Source: Monoplex corrugatus
Taxonomy: Eukaryota > Mollusca > Gastropoda > Littorinimorpha > Ranellidae
DNA length: 64,000 bases
NCBI GenBank assembly: GCA_030674185.1
Contig: CM060312.1
Coordinates: forward strand, 54,197,668 to 54,261,667
Direction: 5' to 3'
The notes beneath the pieces are model-generated. The model did no database searches. It worked only from the letters and a program-made list of their open reading frames with translations, and was not told the origin of the DNA. The translations under genes and the position numbers were made by a program. How positions within the stretch are numbered: position 1 is the stretch's first letter; each line of letters opens with the position of its first letter. Shown here in pieces: positions 10,876-21,238 of this stretch.

Positions 10876-10975
10876 GATTAAGGGCTGTCTTGAAGCAGTA
10901 GAACTTGGTATGACTCGACCATCTGATAGTTGCTCTGTCGACAAGGGGTATCATCGCTATCTCATGGCGTTGCTC

Positions 10976-11157
10976 TTAACCCTTTGACTCCCGCACTCTG
11001 TCCACCAACTGCAAAAACTTAACCCTTTTGACTCGCTCACCTTCCTGTAGGAATCTGGTGGATAGGATGAGCGAGTCAAAGGGTTAAGTGTTTGCTTCGC
11101 TAGCATGGTTGACAATGCAAGATGCTGGTGGACAGGATGAGGGAGTCAAAGGTTTAA
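10976..11157. mobile_element. TTAA palindromic element, copy c
   Basis: TTAA at 10,976-10,979 and 11,154-11,157. Left outer arm CCCTTTGACTCCCGCAC ending 'caactgcaaaaac', inner hairpin at about 11,019-11,086, then a right outer arm of B type ('gctagcatggttgacaatgc'). The left inner arm reads GACTCGC (11,030-11,036) and the right inner arm GCGAGTC (11,071-11,077): both carry the same private change. Confidence 0.9.
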
Positions 11158-11591
11158 TGGGGGACACGGAAGTTAGCCCCCCTCATCCCCGGCCACTCCT
11201 TCCCCCCTCCCCCCCCCCCCCCCCCCTGTCCGCCTTACCCAACACCTTCAACTACTCCGTCTTTCTTGCAGTACGTTTATCTTGGCTCTCCAACTGAGCT
11301 CCCCCAAAATAAGGGAAAGGCACAGTGTGTAGAGATGAGAAACCGCACGCTACAGTATCCAAGTCAGATGGTACTTTCTGTTGATTCCCGGAATATGCAC
11401 TCAAATCGCCGACAGAAGAGACAATGGACATGAAAGGGGGGAGAGGGGATGAAGAAATTAGATTGGACATAATGCAGATTGGATAAAACAGAATGTATGT
11501 GAAACAGAGAACAGTGATACAGAGGAGAAGAGAAAAAATTCAAATATTGGCCTGTTCAGTTAATAGAAAATATTATTCAGTAACTTGTAAA

Positions 11592-11667
<76 letters not shown>

Positions 11668-11789
11668 TCTCTCTCTCTCTACTCGCGCTCTCACTCTCTG
11701 TACCCAAACAGCTATGAGCACGAAACATTCTGTCCACTACCGTATTCACAAAGTTTATTGCTTTTAGAAAATCAACAGAAAAGAGCATA
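11158..11789. other. Poly-C and (CT)n tracts in unique DNA
   Basis: Poly-C of about 20 near 11,205-11,226 and (CT)n at 11,598-11,690. The rest is unique sequence without a supported gene. Confidence 0.6.
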
Positions 11790-11919
11790 GATGAAATCGT
11801 GTTTCTTTCAGGAGGATTCCAATTGATGGAAACACAACAAATAGGAATTAAATTGGGATGAAATCGTATTTGTTTCAGGATTCCAATTCGTGGAAACACT
11901 ACAAATAGGAATTAAATTT
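11790..11919 (+). repeat. Two-copy 67-bp tandem duplication
   Basis: Units start at 11,790 and 11,857, each beginning 'gatgaaatcgt' and ending 'aaataggaattaaatt'. They differ at about a dozen positions plus a small gap. Not coding. Confidence 0.9.
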
Positions 11920-12879
11920 TCGGAGGGAATCGACAGTAAAGAGAAAATTCCTTTTCCCCCGTCTCAATTTTGCGCGGAAATGAGGAGACGAAGGGTGTAG
12001 GCATCCCAAGAGAAGCCCCTCGTCTCTCACTCTCTCTCTCTCCGGACGGCCCCCATTGGACAGGGTTCCGTGTGGAGTGGGCCCCCAATTAATGAGCTGC
12101 CTGATGAAGAGGGGCGCAATTAACGGCCTTCAAACCACCACCTCCCCCTCATTGTGAGGGAGAGAAAGCGAGAGCAGGGAGAGGGAGAGAGAGAGGAGCC
12201 TCTTGAAACGCTGGGTCAGACTGTCTGATGGGGGCTGTCTTGTTAGTTGTTCACAGATCGCTCGCTTTGGTCAGTGTCATTGCCCGTATTTTTGTGTGGA
12301 AATGTGAAGCTGTTCATGTTACTGACCTGATGGTCTACGTTTGTTTTATACTGCTGCAGAGCTCAGGTAGTATTACTTAGTAAAAGCAAATTAAGACAAC
12401 ATAGAGCGTTGGAAAAGCAAATTACGACAAAGAAGCAGCGAACGAAATTGGGCAAAAGTTGTTAATCTGTGTCCGATCTGGGGAATGTCAGCTGCTGCGG
12501 AAAGTTGTGTCGGTAAAGGAAAGCGAGAAAAGCGACTGCGGCAGAATGTTGACAAAGAAAACGAGACTGTTAGCTGCTGAGACTTGAGAACAAGTTGTTA
12601 TTAAAGGCAGTCAGGGACTATCAGCTACTATCTACTCGAGAGGAAACGTTGTTGGCAAAGAGACTAGACGAGGTGTTCGCCGCAACAAAAAGCTAGCTCG
12701 AGGTCAAAACGCTGAACATCCCCAGAGGTGACAAGGATTGACTTTAAGATGTGTGAGCATGGTTGGAGGTTTTGTGTTTTGTATTCCGGATTGCTGAAGT
12801 GGCGAAGGATTATAATGGATAGCTTATTGTTTGGAGAATGCGTGAATGTACTGTTGTTTTGAAGTAAACAGTCTTCAGT
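11920..12879. other. Unique DNA; possible conserved noncoding block
   Basis: No open frame of interest. The stretch 12,035-12,140 is complex and balanced in composition, with two homeodomain-type cores ('ccaattaatgagc' near 12,087 and 'gcaattaacgg' near 12,117) thirty bases apart. Regulatory function is only a suggestion. 12,400-12,720 contains loosely repeated words (GCTGCTG, AAAGCGAGA) but no clear unit. Confidence 0.35.
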
Positions 12880-13112
12880 TTCAATTTCAGTTTCTGTTTC
12901 AATTTCTCAAGATGACGTCTCCTCGCTCGGAATGAATTCCATATGCACTAACGTCACAGGTGCCAAGTGATGGAGAAGATCTAGAATGATCATGGCACAA
13001 GCCTTACCTGCGCATAAATCCACGAGCTGTCCAGGTCCTGAGGTGACAGATCTTCATAATTTACTCCAACCCCCAAACCAGTTGTCTTGAGATAATTGCG
13101 GTCAATGTGACA
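12880..13112 (-). repeat. Family B repeat, intact copy
   Basis: On the minus strand it reads 'cgttttacatgtcacattg', 'cctgaggtcctgg'-related sequence, 'gcttgtgccatgatca', 'gtgacgttagtgcatatgga' and 'ggagacgtcatcttgagaaa'. It closes in a tail of GAAACT-like hexamers (12,880-12,915). It lacks both the TTAA element and the Tc1 insertion of the other two copies, so it serves as an empty-site reference. The hexamer tail suggests a SINE-like retroposon, but no A or B box was found. Confidence 0.75.
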
Positions 13113-14037
13113 TGTAAAACGTCCAGTAACTTAACTCCGTGAATTGTTTTCAGCTTAATGCTTACGATGACTGGTCGCTATGCCGATGAAATGAAACCAA
13201 GCAAGGTGAACTTAATAAACTCTCAGTAACGGCACAGTGTTTTGGCAGCATTGCGTACCTTGTTAACAACTGTTAACTCAACCATAGAGACAATTCGCCG
13301 AAGTGCGTAAATCTGGCCTCCATTTATGACGTCATTGCAATGCGAGTCAAATAACCCCCACTAACTCGTGACGTCATTCAATCACGTTTCACAAATCAGT
13401 GATGAGATTGCGTTCATGCTCAACGAGCAATTTCTTGACGTGAAAGTTGGAGAAGGGACAAAAAAAAAAAAAAAAAAATAAATAAAAAGACCCAAGAAAT
13501 CATACCCTGGGTAATAGAAGATGCCATTTTCATTGGGGTAAAGGAAATGTGGACTTCTTTTGTGGCCGTTGCTAATAGACTGGAAATGATGCATGATGAC
13601 TTCTGTAGCCTTGTGTGATCGGCGCCGTAAATGATGGACTGGTGTTGAAAAGAGAACGGCCGGCCAATGGGAAAGAACTAGTCATCCCGCATGGAAACCA
13701 GGGTGAACGCTCCCCCCCCCCCCCCCCCCACCTTTTTTTTTTTTTTTTTCCACCGAAGTTCAAATCGCTTCATTTCCGTAAGATCGCAACAACTCGTACA
13801 AGCTAGTGGAGTGCAGAATTTTGGGCGTTTTTAAAGAAGCAGTGAGTTTTTACTACGTCCGTGCCGAGTTGTGTTTGGTTTCATGGATGCAGAGATGATG
13901 AAGTTTTGTGTTTTGTGTTGAGGGGAAAAGGGAAGGAGGTTTTTTTGGTTGGAAGTTGTTCAAGAAATGTTCATTAAAAATGTTTGCCTTGTTCTGTACG
14001 GGTTGTCAGGTTTGCTTGCTCCTTAGAGGAAAACCTC
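13113..14037. other. Unique DNA with homopolymer runs
   Basis: Poly-A at 13,460-13,478 and a run of about 17 C followed by about 19 T at 13,713-13,750. No exon with both splice signals was recognised. Confidence 0.5.
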
Positions 14038-14168
14038 TCTTCCTCTCTCTCTCCCTCCTTCTCTCTCCTCCCCCCTCCCCCCCCCCCCCCCCTCCTCTCA
14101 TGCATTATTTCGATTTCTACCTCCTGTGCCTCTCTCCACTGACTGGAACTATCAAACTACTCCACTTC

Positions 14169-14204
<36 letters not shown>

Positions 14205-14386
14205 GTGTGTGTATGTGTGTGTGAAGGGAGTAAGTATATTATATACATACATACATACATACATACATACATACACACATACATACATACATACATATAT
14301 AATATATGTGTATGTATGTATGTATGTATATCCTCCCATCCTCCATCAATACTGCATCATATTTCACGTTAGATGGATTGCTCTCT

Positions 14387-14453
<67 letters not shown>

Positions 14454-14560
14454 CTGTCTCTCACTCTCTCTTTCTCTGCCTGTCTCTCTCTCTCTCACTT
14501 TCTGTCTCTCTCTCTGTGCCTGTCTATGTCTCTTCTCTGTCTCTTCTCTCTCTCCTCTCT

Positions 14561-14600
<40 letters not shown>
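14038..14600 (+). repeat. Dense microsatellite block
   Basis: CT- and C-rich run (14,038-14,095), (GT)n with GTAT (14,168-14,222), (ACAT)n running into (GTAT)n at about 14,240-14,328, which forms an imperfect inverted repeat, then (CT)n with CTGT variants (14,382-14,600). The frames reported through it are artefacts. Confidence 0.97.
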
Positions 14601-14602
<2 letters not shown>

Positions 14603-14688
14603 GTGTGTGTTTTTTTTCTTGTTCCTATCAGCATTCCATCCGTATGATTCTTTTTCATTCCATGGCCGTCATTTGAGTGCTAATGTCA

Positions 14689-14689
<1 letters not shown>

Positions 14690-14749
<60 letters not shown>

Positions 14750-14760
14750 GTGTTGTGTTG
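14690..14760 (+). repeat. (GT)n microsatellite before the exon
   Basis: About 58 bases of pure GT followed by TGTTG units. It ends eleven bases before the 3' splice site of the exon at 14,772, so it forms most of the upstream intron end. Confidence 0.98.
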
Positions 14761-14771
14761 CGCTGTTTCAG

Positions 14772-14910
14772 GCTGTACCAGCCGGCCTCCCGTCGGCCCG
14801 TGGCCTTCTCGCCCAGTGCTGAGATGGGCCTGACAGACATCGAGATGTCACACCAGCTGGACTTTGATGACCCTTTCTTTGATGACCGCCAGTACGAGAT
14901 GGTCTATGAG
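14772..14910 (+). CDS. Internal coding exon, protein not identified
   Basis: A 139-base segment bounded by a 3' splice site (TGTTTCAG, AG at 14,770-14,771) and a 5' splice site (GAG|GTCAGT at 14,911). One frame is open: the first G completes a split codon and the next 138 bases give 46 codons. The peptide starts LYQPASRRPVAFSPSAEMG and ends DPFFDDRQYEMVYE. It is acidic and hydrophilic, without a membrane segment. Codon third positions are strongly G/C biased, unlike the surrounding repeats, and the other forward frames contain stops; this is the strongest coding signal in the window. I do not recognise the family; the composition would suit a cytoplasmic or linker region. Partner exons were not found with confidence, so the host gene probably has large introns. 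Confidence 0.75.
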
Positions 14911-14923
14911 GTCAGTGCGTTTG

Positions 14924-15384
14924 TCTGTGTGTGTGTGTGTGTGGTGTGTGTTGTGTTGTGTTGTGTTGTGTTGTGTTGTGTGTGTTGGTAAGGGTGTGTT
15001 TTGTGTTTTGGTAATGGTGTTTATCTGTTTGTATTGTGTGTGTGCTCGTGTGGTGTGTGTGTGTGTGTGCATGTATGTGTGTGTTGTGTTGTGTGTTGTG
15101 TTGTGTAATGTGTGTTGGTAATGGTGTTTATCTGTTTGTATTATGTGTGCTCGTGTGATATGTATGTGTGTGTTGGTAAGGAAGGTTGGCGATAGCATAT
15201 CTGTCTGTCTGTCTGTATATATGTATGTGTGTGTGCTATCAGTAAAGAAGGGGGACGTGTGTATGTGTGTGTGTGTGTATGTGTGTGTGTGTGTGTTGGG
15301 GGAAGTGTGCTTGCGTGTATACGTGTCTGTGTAGTGACAATGTGTATATGTGTATATGTGTGTCTGTCTATCTGTCTGTCTGCC

Positions 15385-15434
<50 letters not shown>

Positions 15435-15440
15435 AGAGTT
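14924..15440 (+). repeat. (GT)n, (TGTTG)n and (TCTG)n tracts in the following intron
   Basis: GT-rich sequence starting 14 bases after the exon's donor site. It includes TGTTG repeats (14,950-14,985), words repeated at long range ('ggtaatggtgtttatctgtt' at about 15,010 and 15,117) and pure GT near 15,388-15,427. Confidence 0.95.
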
Positions 15441-15884
15441 ATCATGTTGGTGGTAGCACTGTCTTTGTGTGTATCTGTGATTTGCTCCTGTTTTGTTTGT
15501 TTTTGATGATCTGTTTCTCTCTCCACCTGTTTTTCAACATGAAATTCAGGTTGCACTATGAGATAACGCAGTGCCTCTGTTTTTATTTTTTTATTTATTT
15601 GTATATTTATTTATTTATTGTATGCGTGCATTTTAGTTTATGTTTTAGAGTAGATTTTCTCCGGAATTTTGCCAGGGTCACCCTTGGTGGGTCTTTAAGT
15701 AACAATAAGTTTGTGCAGCAACGGAGCTTCTGTTTATCGTCTCGTCCAGGTCATCAGTCAGTGTCCACTAGATGGGGGCAGAAACAGTCTCTGTTCAGTG
15801 GGGAGTCGAACACCGTACCTCTGGCTTTTCTTGCTTCTGGAACCGCTGGCTACATTTACTTTTTTCCCCCTCTTTTTTTCTGCC
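15441..15884. other. Unique DNA downstream of exon
   Basis: AT-rich stretch with ATTT repeats (about 15,580-15,620), then complex sequence from 15,650 to 15,860 holding a CTCF-like motif. No second exon with good splice sites was recognised. Confidence 0.5.
15762..15781 (+). promoter_or_regulatory. CTCF-like motif
   Basis: CCACTAGATGGGGGCAG matches the bilaterian CTCF core (CCASYAGRKGGC) with one mismatch. A site of this kind could mark a chromatin boundary. Only the motif is seen; chance occurrence in 64 kb cannot be excluded. Confidence 0.3.
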
Positions 15885-15885
15885 T

Positions 15886-16032
15886 CTTGTGTGTGTGTGT
15901 GTGTCTGTCTGTCTGTCTGTCTGCCTGTCTCTCTCTGTCTCTCTCTCTCTCTGTCTCTCTCTCTCTCTGTCTCTGTCTCGTCTCTCTGTCTGTCTGTCTC
16001 TCTCTCTCTCTCTGTTCTCCTCTCTCTCTCTG

Positions 16033-16084
<52 letters not shown>

Positions 16085-16085
16085 G
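15886..16085 (+). repeat. (GT)n, (TCTG)n and (CT)n block
   Basis: A short GT run, then TCTG repeats, then about 160 bases of CT with TCTG interruptions. Confidence 0.97.
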
Positions 16086-16189
16086 AGTCTAAGAGCACTA
16101 ACAGACATGTTTTTCTCGTCCGTCATGGTCTGTCTGCCTACCTTTGTGAGACTTGACTCAAAAATGGAGTGATGAGTCTGAAAGTTAAA

Positions 16190-16445
16190 ACGTGTGTGTG
16201 TGTGTGTGCGCGCGCGTGCGTGTGTGTGCTCGCGCGCGCGCGTGTGTGTGTATGTGTGCGTGAGTGTGTGTGTGCGTGCGTGCGTGTGTGTGTATGTATG
16301 TGCGTTTGTGTCTGTGTGTATATATGTGTCTGTGTGTCTGTGTGTGTGTGGGGGGGGGGTTGATTGTGTGTGTGTGTATGTGTGTGTGTGGGGGGGGGGG
16401 TAATTGTGTGTGTGTGTGTGTGTGTGTTTGCGCGCGCGTGCGTGT
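16190..16445 (+). repeat. (GT)n with (CG)n cores and poly-G breaks
   Basis: (GT)n interrupted by (GC)n runs at 16,208-16,218, 16,229-16,242 and 16,431-16,439, and by two poly-G runs near 16,350 and 16,391. Alternating purine-pyrimidine throughout. Confidence 0.95.
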
Positions 16446-17389
16446 GCACTTTTTACTTTTTTTTCTGGGAGAAAAGGAGCCGCCAGATTCTCAACCCTCA
16501 AATATGTACAAACGGCTGCCATGTTGCTCTCTCTCTCACCTCCCTCCCCCTCTACCACCCCCTCCTCTTTCCCCCCGCCCCCTTTCAACCCCAACTTACC
16601 TCGCCCACCAATCCCCATACGCATCTGTCGTGACTGAGATGTATCGGAGTCATTGGCCGTTCCCTAAAAAGCCAATGAAAAACGCTTCGTAGCGCCCCAC
16701 GCCAAACAGAAAAGAAAAAAAAAAAAAAAAGAAAAAAATCCCACCCAGCGCCAAGCGAAAGCTGAACGATCTGGCCCCATCTCGGTGGCGCGTTCAATTT
16801 CGGGGCGTCTATTTATTTACATCTCGTGTCGCCGTGACGGATCGAAGCAATCCAAAGTTTTACAAAGTGGAATGAAAAGTAAAAGTTCTCTCGTGGGCCC
16901 CACAGAATTGCCGGCCCGTTCGGATGAATCACTGCGCTTGATCTCTGAGGCTGGGCAAAGTCAGAAATAGCTAACTGCCATCCACCACCCCACCCCCACC
17001 CCTCCTTTTTCGTCTGTGTTTTCTTTCGCTTTTAACAAGACGCAACATTCTTGGCAAGTCAGCAGTGATTTCACGAAGGGAAAACAAAATCATGGTTGTA
17101 AGTGGTTTGAAACAAAAATGTCAAAGGAATTGCTTAGGAAAGGACGGAAAGAAGAACGAAAAGGGGTACAGTTAAAAAATGTTAGTTGATGAAAATGTGC
17201 ATGCAGGTTTCCTTTTCTTTTTCTGGCAATTTTAGAAACCCTTTCTTATTATTGAGATGGAAAGCAAAAGCAAAGAAAATGCCAACAAACGGGCAAACAA
17301 GATGGACAAACCACACTAACAAGCTGGCGTTTCCTACGTCTTTTAATAATTAACGATAATGATAATAACGACGGGCGTTTTTCACACTC
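16446..17389. other. Unique DNA, no gene recognised
   Basis: C-rich patches (16,530-16,620) and poly-A near 16,710-16,730, then a complex island at 16,780-16,970. No frame bounded by splice sites found. Confidence 0.45.
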
Positions 17390-17584
17390 TTAACCCTATG
17401 ATTCCCGCACTCTGTTCACCAACTGCAAAAACGTAACTCTTTTACTTCCTCACCCCGTCCACCTGCTTCCTGCAGGAAGCTGTTGGATAGGGTGAAGGAG
17501 TCAAAGGGTTCAATTTTTTTGCTTTGCTAGAATGGTAGACAAAGCAGGATGCTGATGGACAGGGTGCTGGAGTCAAATGGTTAA
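17390..17584. mobile_element. TTAA palindromic element, copy d
   Basis: TTAA at 17,390-17,393 and 17,581-17,584. Outer left arm with 'ccaactgcaaaaac', inner hairpin centred on 'gcttcctgcaggaagct' (about 17,466-17,482), outer right arm of B type. Termini are mutated (CCCTATGATTCCC), so this is an older copy. Confidence 0.87.
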
Positions 17585-18031
17585 TGTAGAGCGCCCTAAG
17601 TGATGTGCACACTGAGAACAAAACACAAACAATATATCACGGTTAATTGTGTCCCTTGAAAGCATCATCTAAGCTTGTTTTTTATTCATATTCTTCCCTC
17701 TGTTCCGTATGAGGCGAATGGTGATCACACTGTGGTTATTCGTAGTCCGTCAGTGAGGTCTGTACAGTCTGTAGGGAACAAAGTCATTGGTTTTTCTAGG
17801 ATTTAGAGGGCTTGCTGGCTGTGCTGCGATATAGGGACATTTGCAATCGTGACCTGAAGACCGCTGATATCAGTGTGGACACCTACGAAAAGACATCTCC
17901 AGATTGCTGTGCCTGGAGATAGGCCGTTCGTACAATCACCGTTGGGCAGGAGAAAGGAACTCGACGGTGGTTGTACAGGAGAGAGAGAGAAGGAAAGCTG
18001 CGGCAGAAACCACCCAGCCACAGCCATCAGC

Positions 18032-18488
18032 CTTCATGTGGGTCAGCTGTCATCAGTTTTCGTGTGGGTCAGCTGTCATCAGCCTTCATGTGAGTCAGCT
18101 GTCATCAGCTTTCATGTGGGTCAGCTGTCATCAGTCTTTATGTGGGCCAGCTGTCATCGCCTTCATGTGGGCCAGCTGTCATCGTCGTCATGTGGGCCAG
18201 CTGTCATCGGTCGTCATGTGGGTCAGCTGTCATCAGCCTTCATGTGGGTCAGCTGTCATCGGCCGTCATGTGGGTCAGCTGTCGTTAGCCTTCATGTGGG
18301 TCAGCTGTCGTCAGCCTTCATGTGGGTCAGCTGTCATCAGCCTCATATGGGTCAGCTGTCATCAGCCTTCATGTGGGTCAGCTGTCGTCAGTCTTCGTGT
18401 GGGTCAGCTGTCGTCAGTCTTCGTGTGGGTCAGCTGTCGTCAGTCTTCGTGTGGGTCAGCTGTCGTCAGTCTTCGTGTGGGTCAGCTA
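18032..18488 (+). repeat. 26-bp minisatellite, about 17 units
   Basis: Unit 'tcatgtgggtcagctgtcat' plus 'cagcct'. Subtypes form blocks: units with 'ggccagctgtcatc' in the middle and a run of near-identical 'gtcagtcttcgtgtgggtca' units at 18,380-18,488. Because 26 is not a multiple of three, the array cycles through all frames without stops and creates two long overlapping frames that are not evidence of a protein. Nearly every unit contains the E-box CAGCTG. Confidence 0.97.
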
Positions 18489-18611
18489 TGCCAAGGACTG
18501 CCACTCAAGAATCAGCTTGTTCAGCCACAGCCAACGCTGTTCCACATCGAACCGAGTCTCTAACCGGGCACATACATCCTTTGTCTAATCAGACAGACGG
18601 AACCAACTTCA

Positions 18612-18690
18612 CAGCTGGCTATGTTTGATAGGCCCGTGGACTCAAGATTTCATGCTTCGAGTTCAAATCCCAGCTGGCGACATAAAATCT
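18612..18690 (+). repeat. tRNA-like fragment with B box
   Basis: 'gagttcaaatcccagc' (18,659-18,674) matches the polymerase III B box. The upstream 'gataggcccgtggactcaag' could be a decayed A-box region. Likely the head of a degraded SINE. Confidence 0.35.
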
Positions 18691-18794
18691 CGCTGCCCAT
18701 GTTGATAAATGCTCCAATCATTGTGATGTCTCGGAGTTCAGAACCTGGCATGCAATATAAATACTGATCTGTTCTGTACCCATAGTAATGCCCC

Positions 18795-18925
18795 GGTCAT
18801 TCTGGAGGTGTTAACTTAGTGTTTCAGAGGTCCCGTTCTTTCTTTCCTATTTCAAGACCTTGCCAGCGCATAGGGTTCCGCGCAGACTTAAGGATAGTCT
18901 GCCAGATAATTACTGAGCATGCGAG
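18795..18925 (-). repeat. Family C repeat, partial
   Basis: Reads on the plus strand as 'caagaccttgccagcgcata' followed by 'gggttccgcgcagactta' and 'ctgccagataattactg', the reverse of the family C core. Only the core segment is present. Confidence 0.75.
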
Positions 18926-18985
18926 TCATAAAATGGAATTGTTCATTCAGTTTTGTACCAGGCTGGTCTCTTTAGACGAGTGCTG

Positions 18986-19108
18986 ACAGGCATGGTAGTC
19001 AAGTGGGTAAGACGTAGGACTTCCAATCGAAAGGTCTGGGTTCGATTCCGTGTGTGCAGACATGCCAGTGCCTAAACCCCCTTTGTGTGTATACGCACGC
19101 ACAACACC
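18986..19108 (+). mobile_element. tRNA-derived SINE, second type
   Basis: The head contains 'tggtagtcaagtgggtaaga' as A-box region and GGTTCGATTCC (19,039-19,049) as B box. The central loop TTCCAAT resembles a tRNA-Gly(TCC) anticodon loop; tRNA origin is otherwise uncertain. A short body ('gccagtgcctaaacccc') ends in (ATC)n at 19,109. It differs from the SINE at 10.6 kb. Confidence 0.7.
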
Positions 19109-19256
19109 AAATATCATCATCATCATCATCATGTGCCCTGCCACATGGCGTTGGCGATCATGGCCCTCCATATGTATCTATCCCTTGTTGCCGCATGCAC
19201 ATCTTCCACCCTCTCTGTCCTCAGCCACCCTGCAAGTCCGTCCAATATTTTCTGCC
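19109..19256 (-). mobile_element. LINE 3' end, severely truncated
   Basis: Minus-strand peptide ILDGLAGWLRTERVEDVHAA, then TRDRYIWRAMIANAMWQGT and a stop, followed by a (TGA)n tail. It is colinear with the 47.5 kb LINE, showing one family. Homology ends at about 19,256, so only about 150 bases remain. The tail microsatellite is shared with the (ATC)n tail of the SINE on the left. Confidence 0.85.
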
Positions 19257-20560
19257 AAGTGTGCACGTGAAATATCCAGTAAGTCATGTCCGTGCCTGGT
19301 GGCGTATGGAAACACATAAAGACCCAGCATGCACGACTATCGAGTATGCAGTACGCAGATCGTTAAGCAGCTTATCATCTGCGCAGTGTGCGCAAAACAA
19401 TGTTTACATGTTTGTACATGTATCCGAGAGAAATATGTACGCGAGTGCTGTGTCGTTTAATTCCTTCCATGATTAAGTTGATAAGATATCAGTTTGTCTT
19501 TTGCATCCGACATCGGGCGTGCTTACTATGCAAGCACACATGTACACATGCACACACACGCAAATGCACGTAAACACGCACGTGCGCACCCCCACACTAC
19601 GAGTCAGTCTGAAACACTTGGCCTATGGGATTGAAAAGTTGAAAAACAAACAAACAAACAGACAAACAAACAAATCCCGAATCTGTCGTTTCTTAATTCA
19701 AGATTGACGTAAAGCGATTTCCAGCAATCGAAAATTAATTTGGATTTAAAGTAAAAAAAATATTTTTTTTTTGTTAGCCGTATAGGCCTAGTTAATTAAA
19801 AGAATTCAAAACACGGGAAAGCATTCGACATATTGTAAATGCGAGGTCCAGTAGTTTTCAGCGTGTCCTTTGTGACGTCTGACCAGGCCTTGGTCTCTCA
19901 TTCAGCTCGTTCATATGTACGCCGATGAAACTATCGGACCCCTCATGTTTATTTCATACTGACATAATCATGACTTTTTGTGTACAGTAACACTTTGGGT
20001 ATTGTTTTGCATAATTTATCATAAAAGTTTGCGTAATTTTCATTAATTATGAAACTGTTAAAATAGACATGTAATTTATTATTCAGGTGTGATGATATTG
20101 ACGAATTGGCATATATGTCGGTATATTGCAAAAGCTGCATTAGCAGATTCCCACTTTTCAGCACTCGCATCATGACACACCATTTCCATTGGTTTGGTCT
20201 GAACCGTTTGCCATTAAGAAAAAGAAGAAGAAAGAAAGAAAAGCTGAGAGAGAGAGAGAGAGAGAGATGAGCGGGGGGTGGGGTGGGAGGGGTTCCAGAA
20301 TGAAGGCGGAGAAGACAAAATAGAAAAAGGAAATATCATTTTAGATCTAGAAAATGAACCAACGGAAGAGAACAAAGAATAAAGAATGGAAAAAGGAGGA
20401 AGAAAAAAAAATCTGTATTTTCTGCCTTGTTTGAGTGGCCCCGAAGGTGAACTTGATGCTGCCAGAAAAAAAAAAAAAACCCATCCCCCCTTCCTGCCCC
20501 CCCCCCCCCCCCCCTTCCCCTATCTGTAAATGAAGCGTTGTACGGAGCGATCAGAGCTGT
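19257..20560. other. AT-rich unique DNA, no gene
   Basis: Short (CAAA)n near 19,645-19,675, poly-A/T, a (GA)n run near 20,248-20,268 and poly-C near 20,498-20,514. No supported exon. A start-like frame at 20,570-20,657 (MTSSDNMSHHSPAQSANTAL...) ends near a GTAAGT donor but has no other support. Confidence 0.5.
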
Positions 20561-20674
20561 CAGTGAGAGATGACGAGTTCTGACAACATGTCACACCACT
20601 CTCCTGCACAATCCGCCAACACTGCCCTTCAATTTGCTCTCTTCCAGCCACCAAGTAAGTTGGGCCGCAAGGTG

Positions 20675-20942
20675 ACCCCCCCCCCCCCCCCACCTCCTCT
20701 TCTTTTATTAGGGCTTACTACTCTCTTCCGCGCCTACGCGCACACACGTAGATCTATCTCTATTCTCTTCTCTGTCTCTGTCTCTCTCTGTCTGTCTCTT
20801 TCTCTGTGTCTATGTGTGTGTGTGTGTGCTCTCTCTCTTCTTTCTCTCTCTCTCTCTCTCTCTTTTTCACTGTCTCTGCTATCTCTCTCTGTCTCTCAGT
20901 CTGTCTGTCTCTCTCTCTCGCTCATTCTCTCTCTTCTTTCTT

Positions 20943-20974
<32 letters not shown>

Positions 20975-21238
20975 CTTTCTCTGTCTGTCTGTCTCTCTGT
21001 GTCTCGGTCTTTGTCTCTGTCTTTCTCTCTGTCTCTGTCTGTCTCTCTCTCTCTCTCCCTCGCTCTCCCTCCGTCCCTCGCTCTTTGTATCTGTCTCTTT
21101 CTCTCCGTCTCTCTCTGTTTGCTCTCTCTCTCTCTCTCTCTCCCTCTCTCTCTCCCTCCCCCCTCTCTCTCTCTCTGCCTCTCTCTCTCTTTTCTCCCCC
21201 CTCCCTACACACACACAAACACACACACACACACACAC
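20675..21238 (+). repeat. Polypyrimidine tract with (CA)n end
   Basis: Poly-C at 20,678-20,692, then (CT)n with TCTG and C-rich interruptions to about 21,205, and (CA)n to 21,238. Confidence 0.96.

Noticed and set aside
17873..18628. Plus-strand open frames of 251 and 219 codons
   Set aside because: They are produced by the 26-bp minisatellite cycling through three frames; no splice or start support.
19109..19256. Independent small gene on the minus strand
   Set aside because: The peptide aligns with the end of the 47.5 kb LINE and is followed by the same ATG-type tail.
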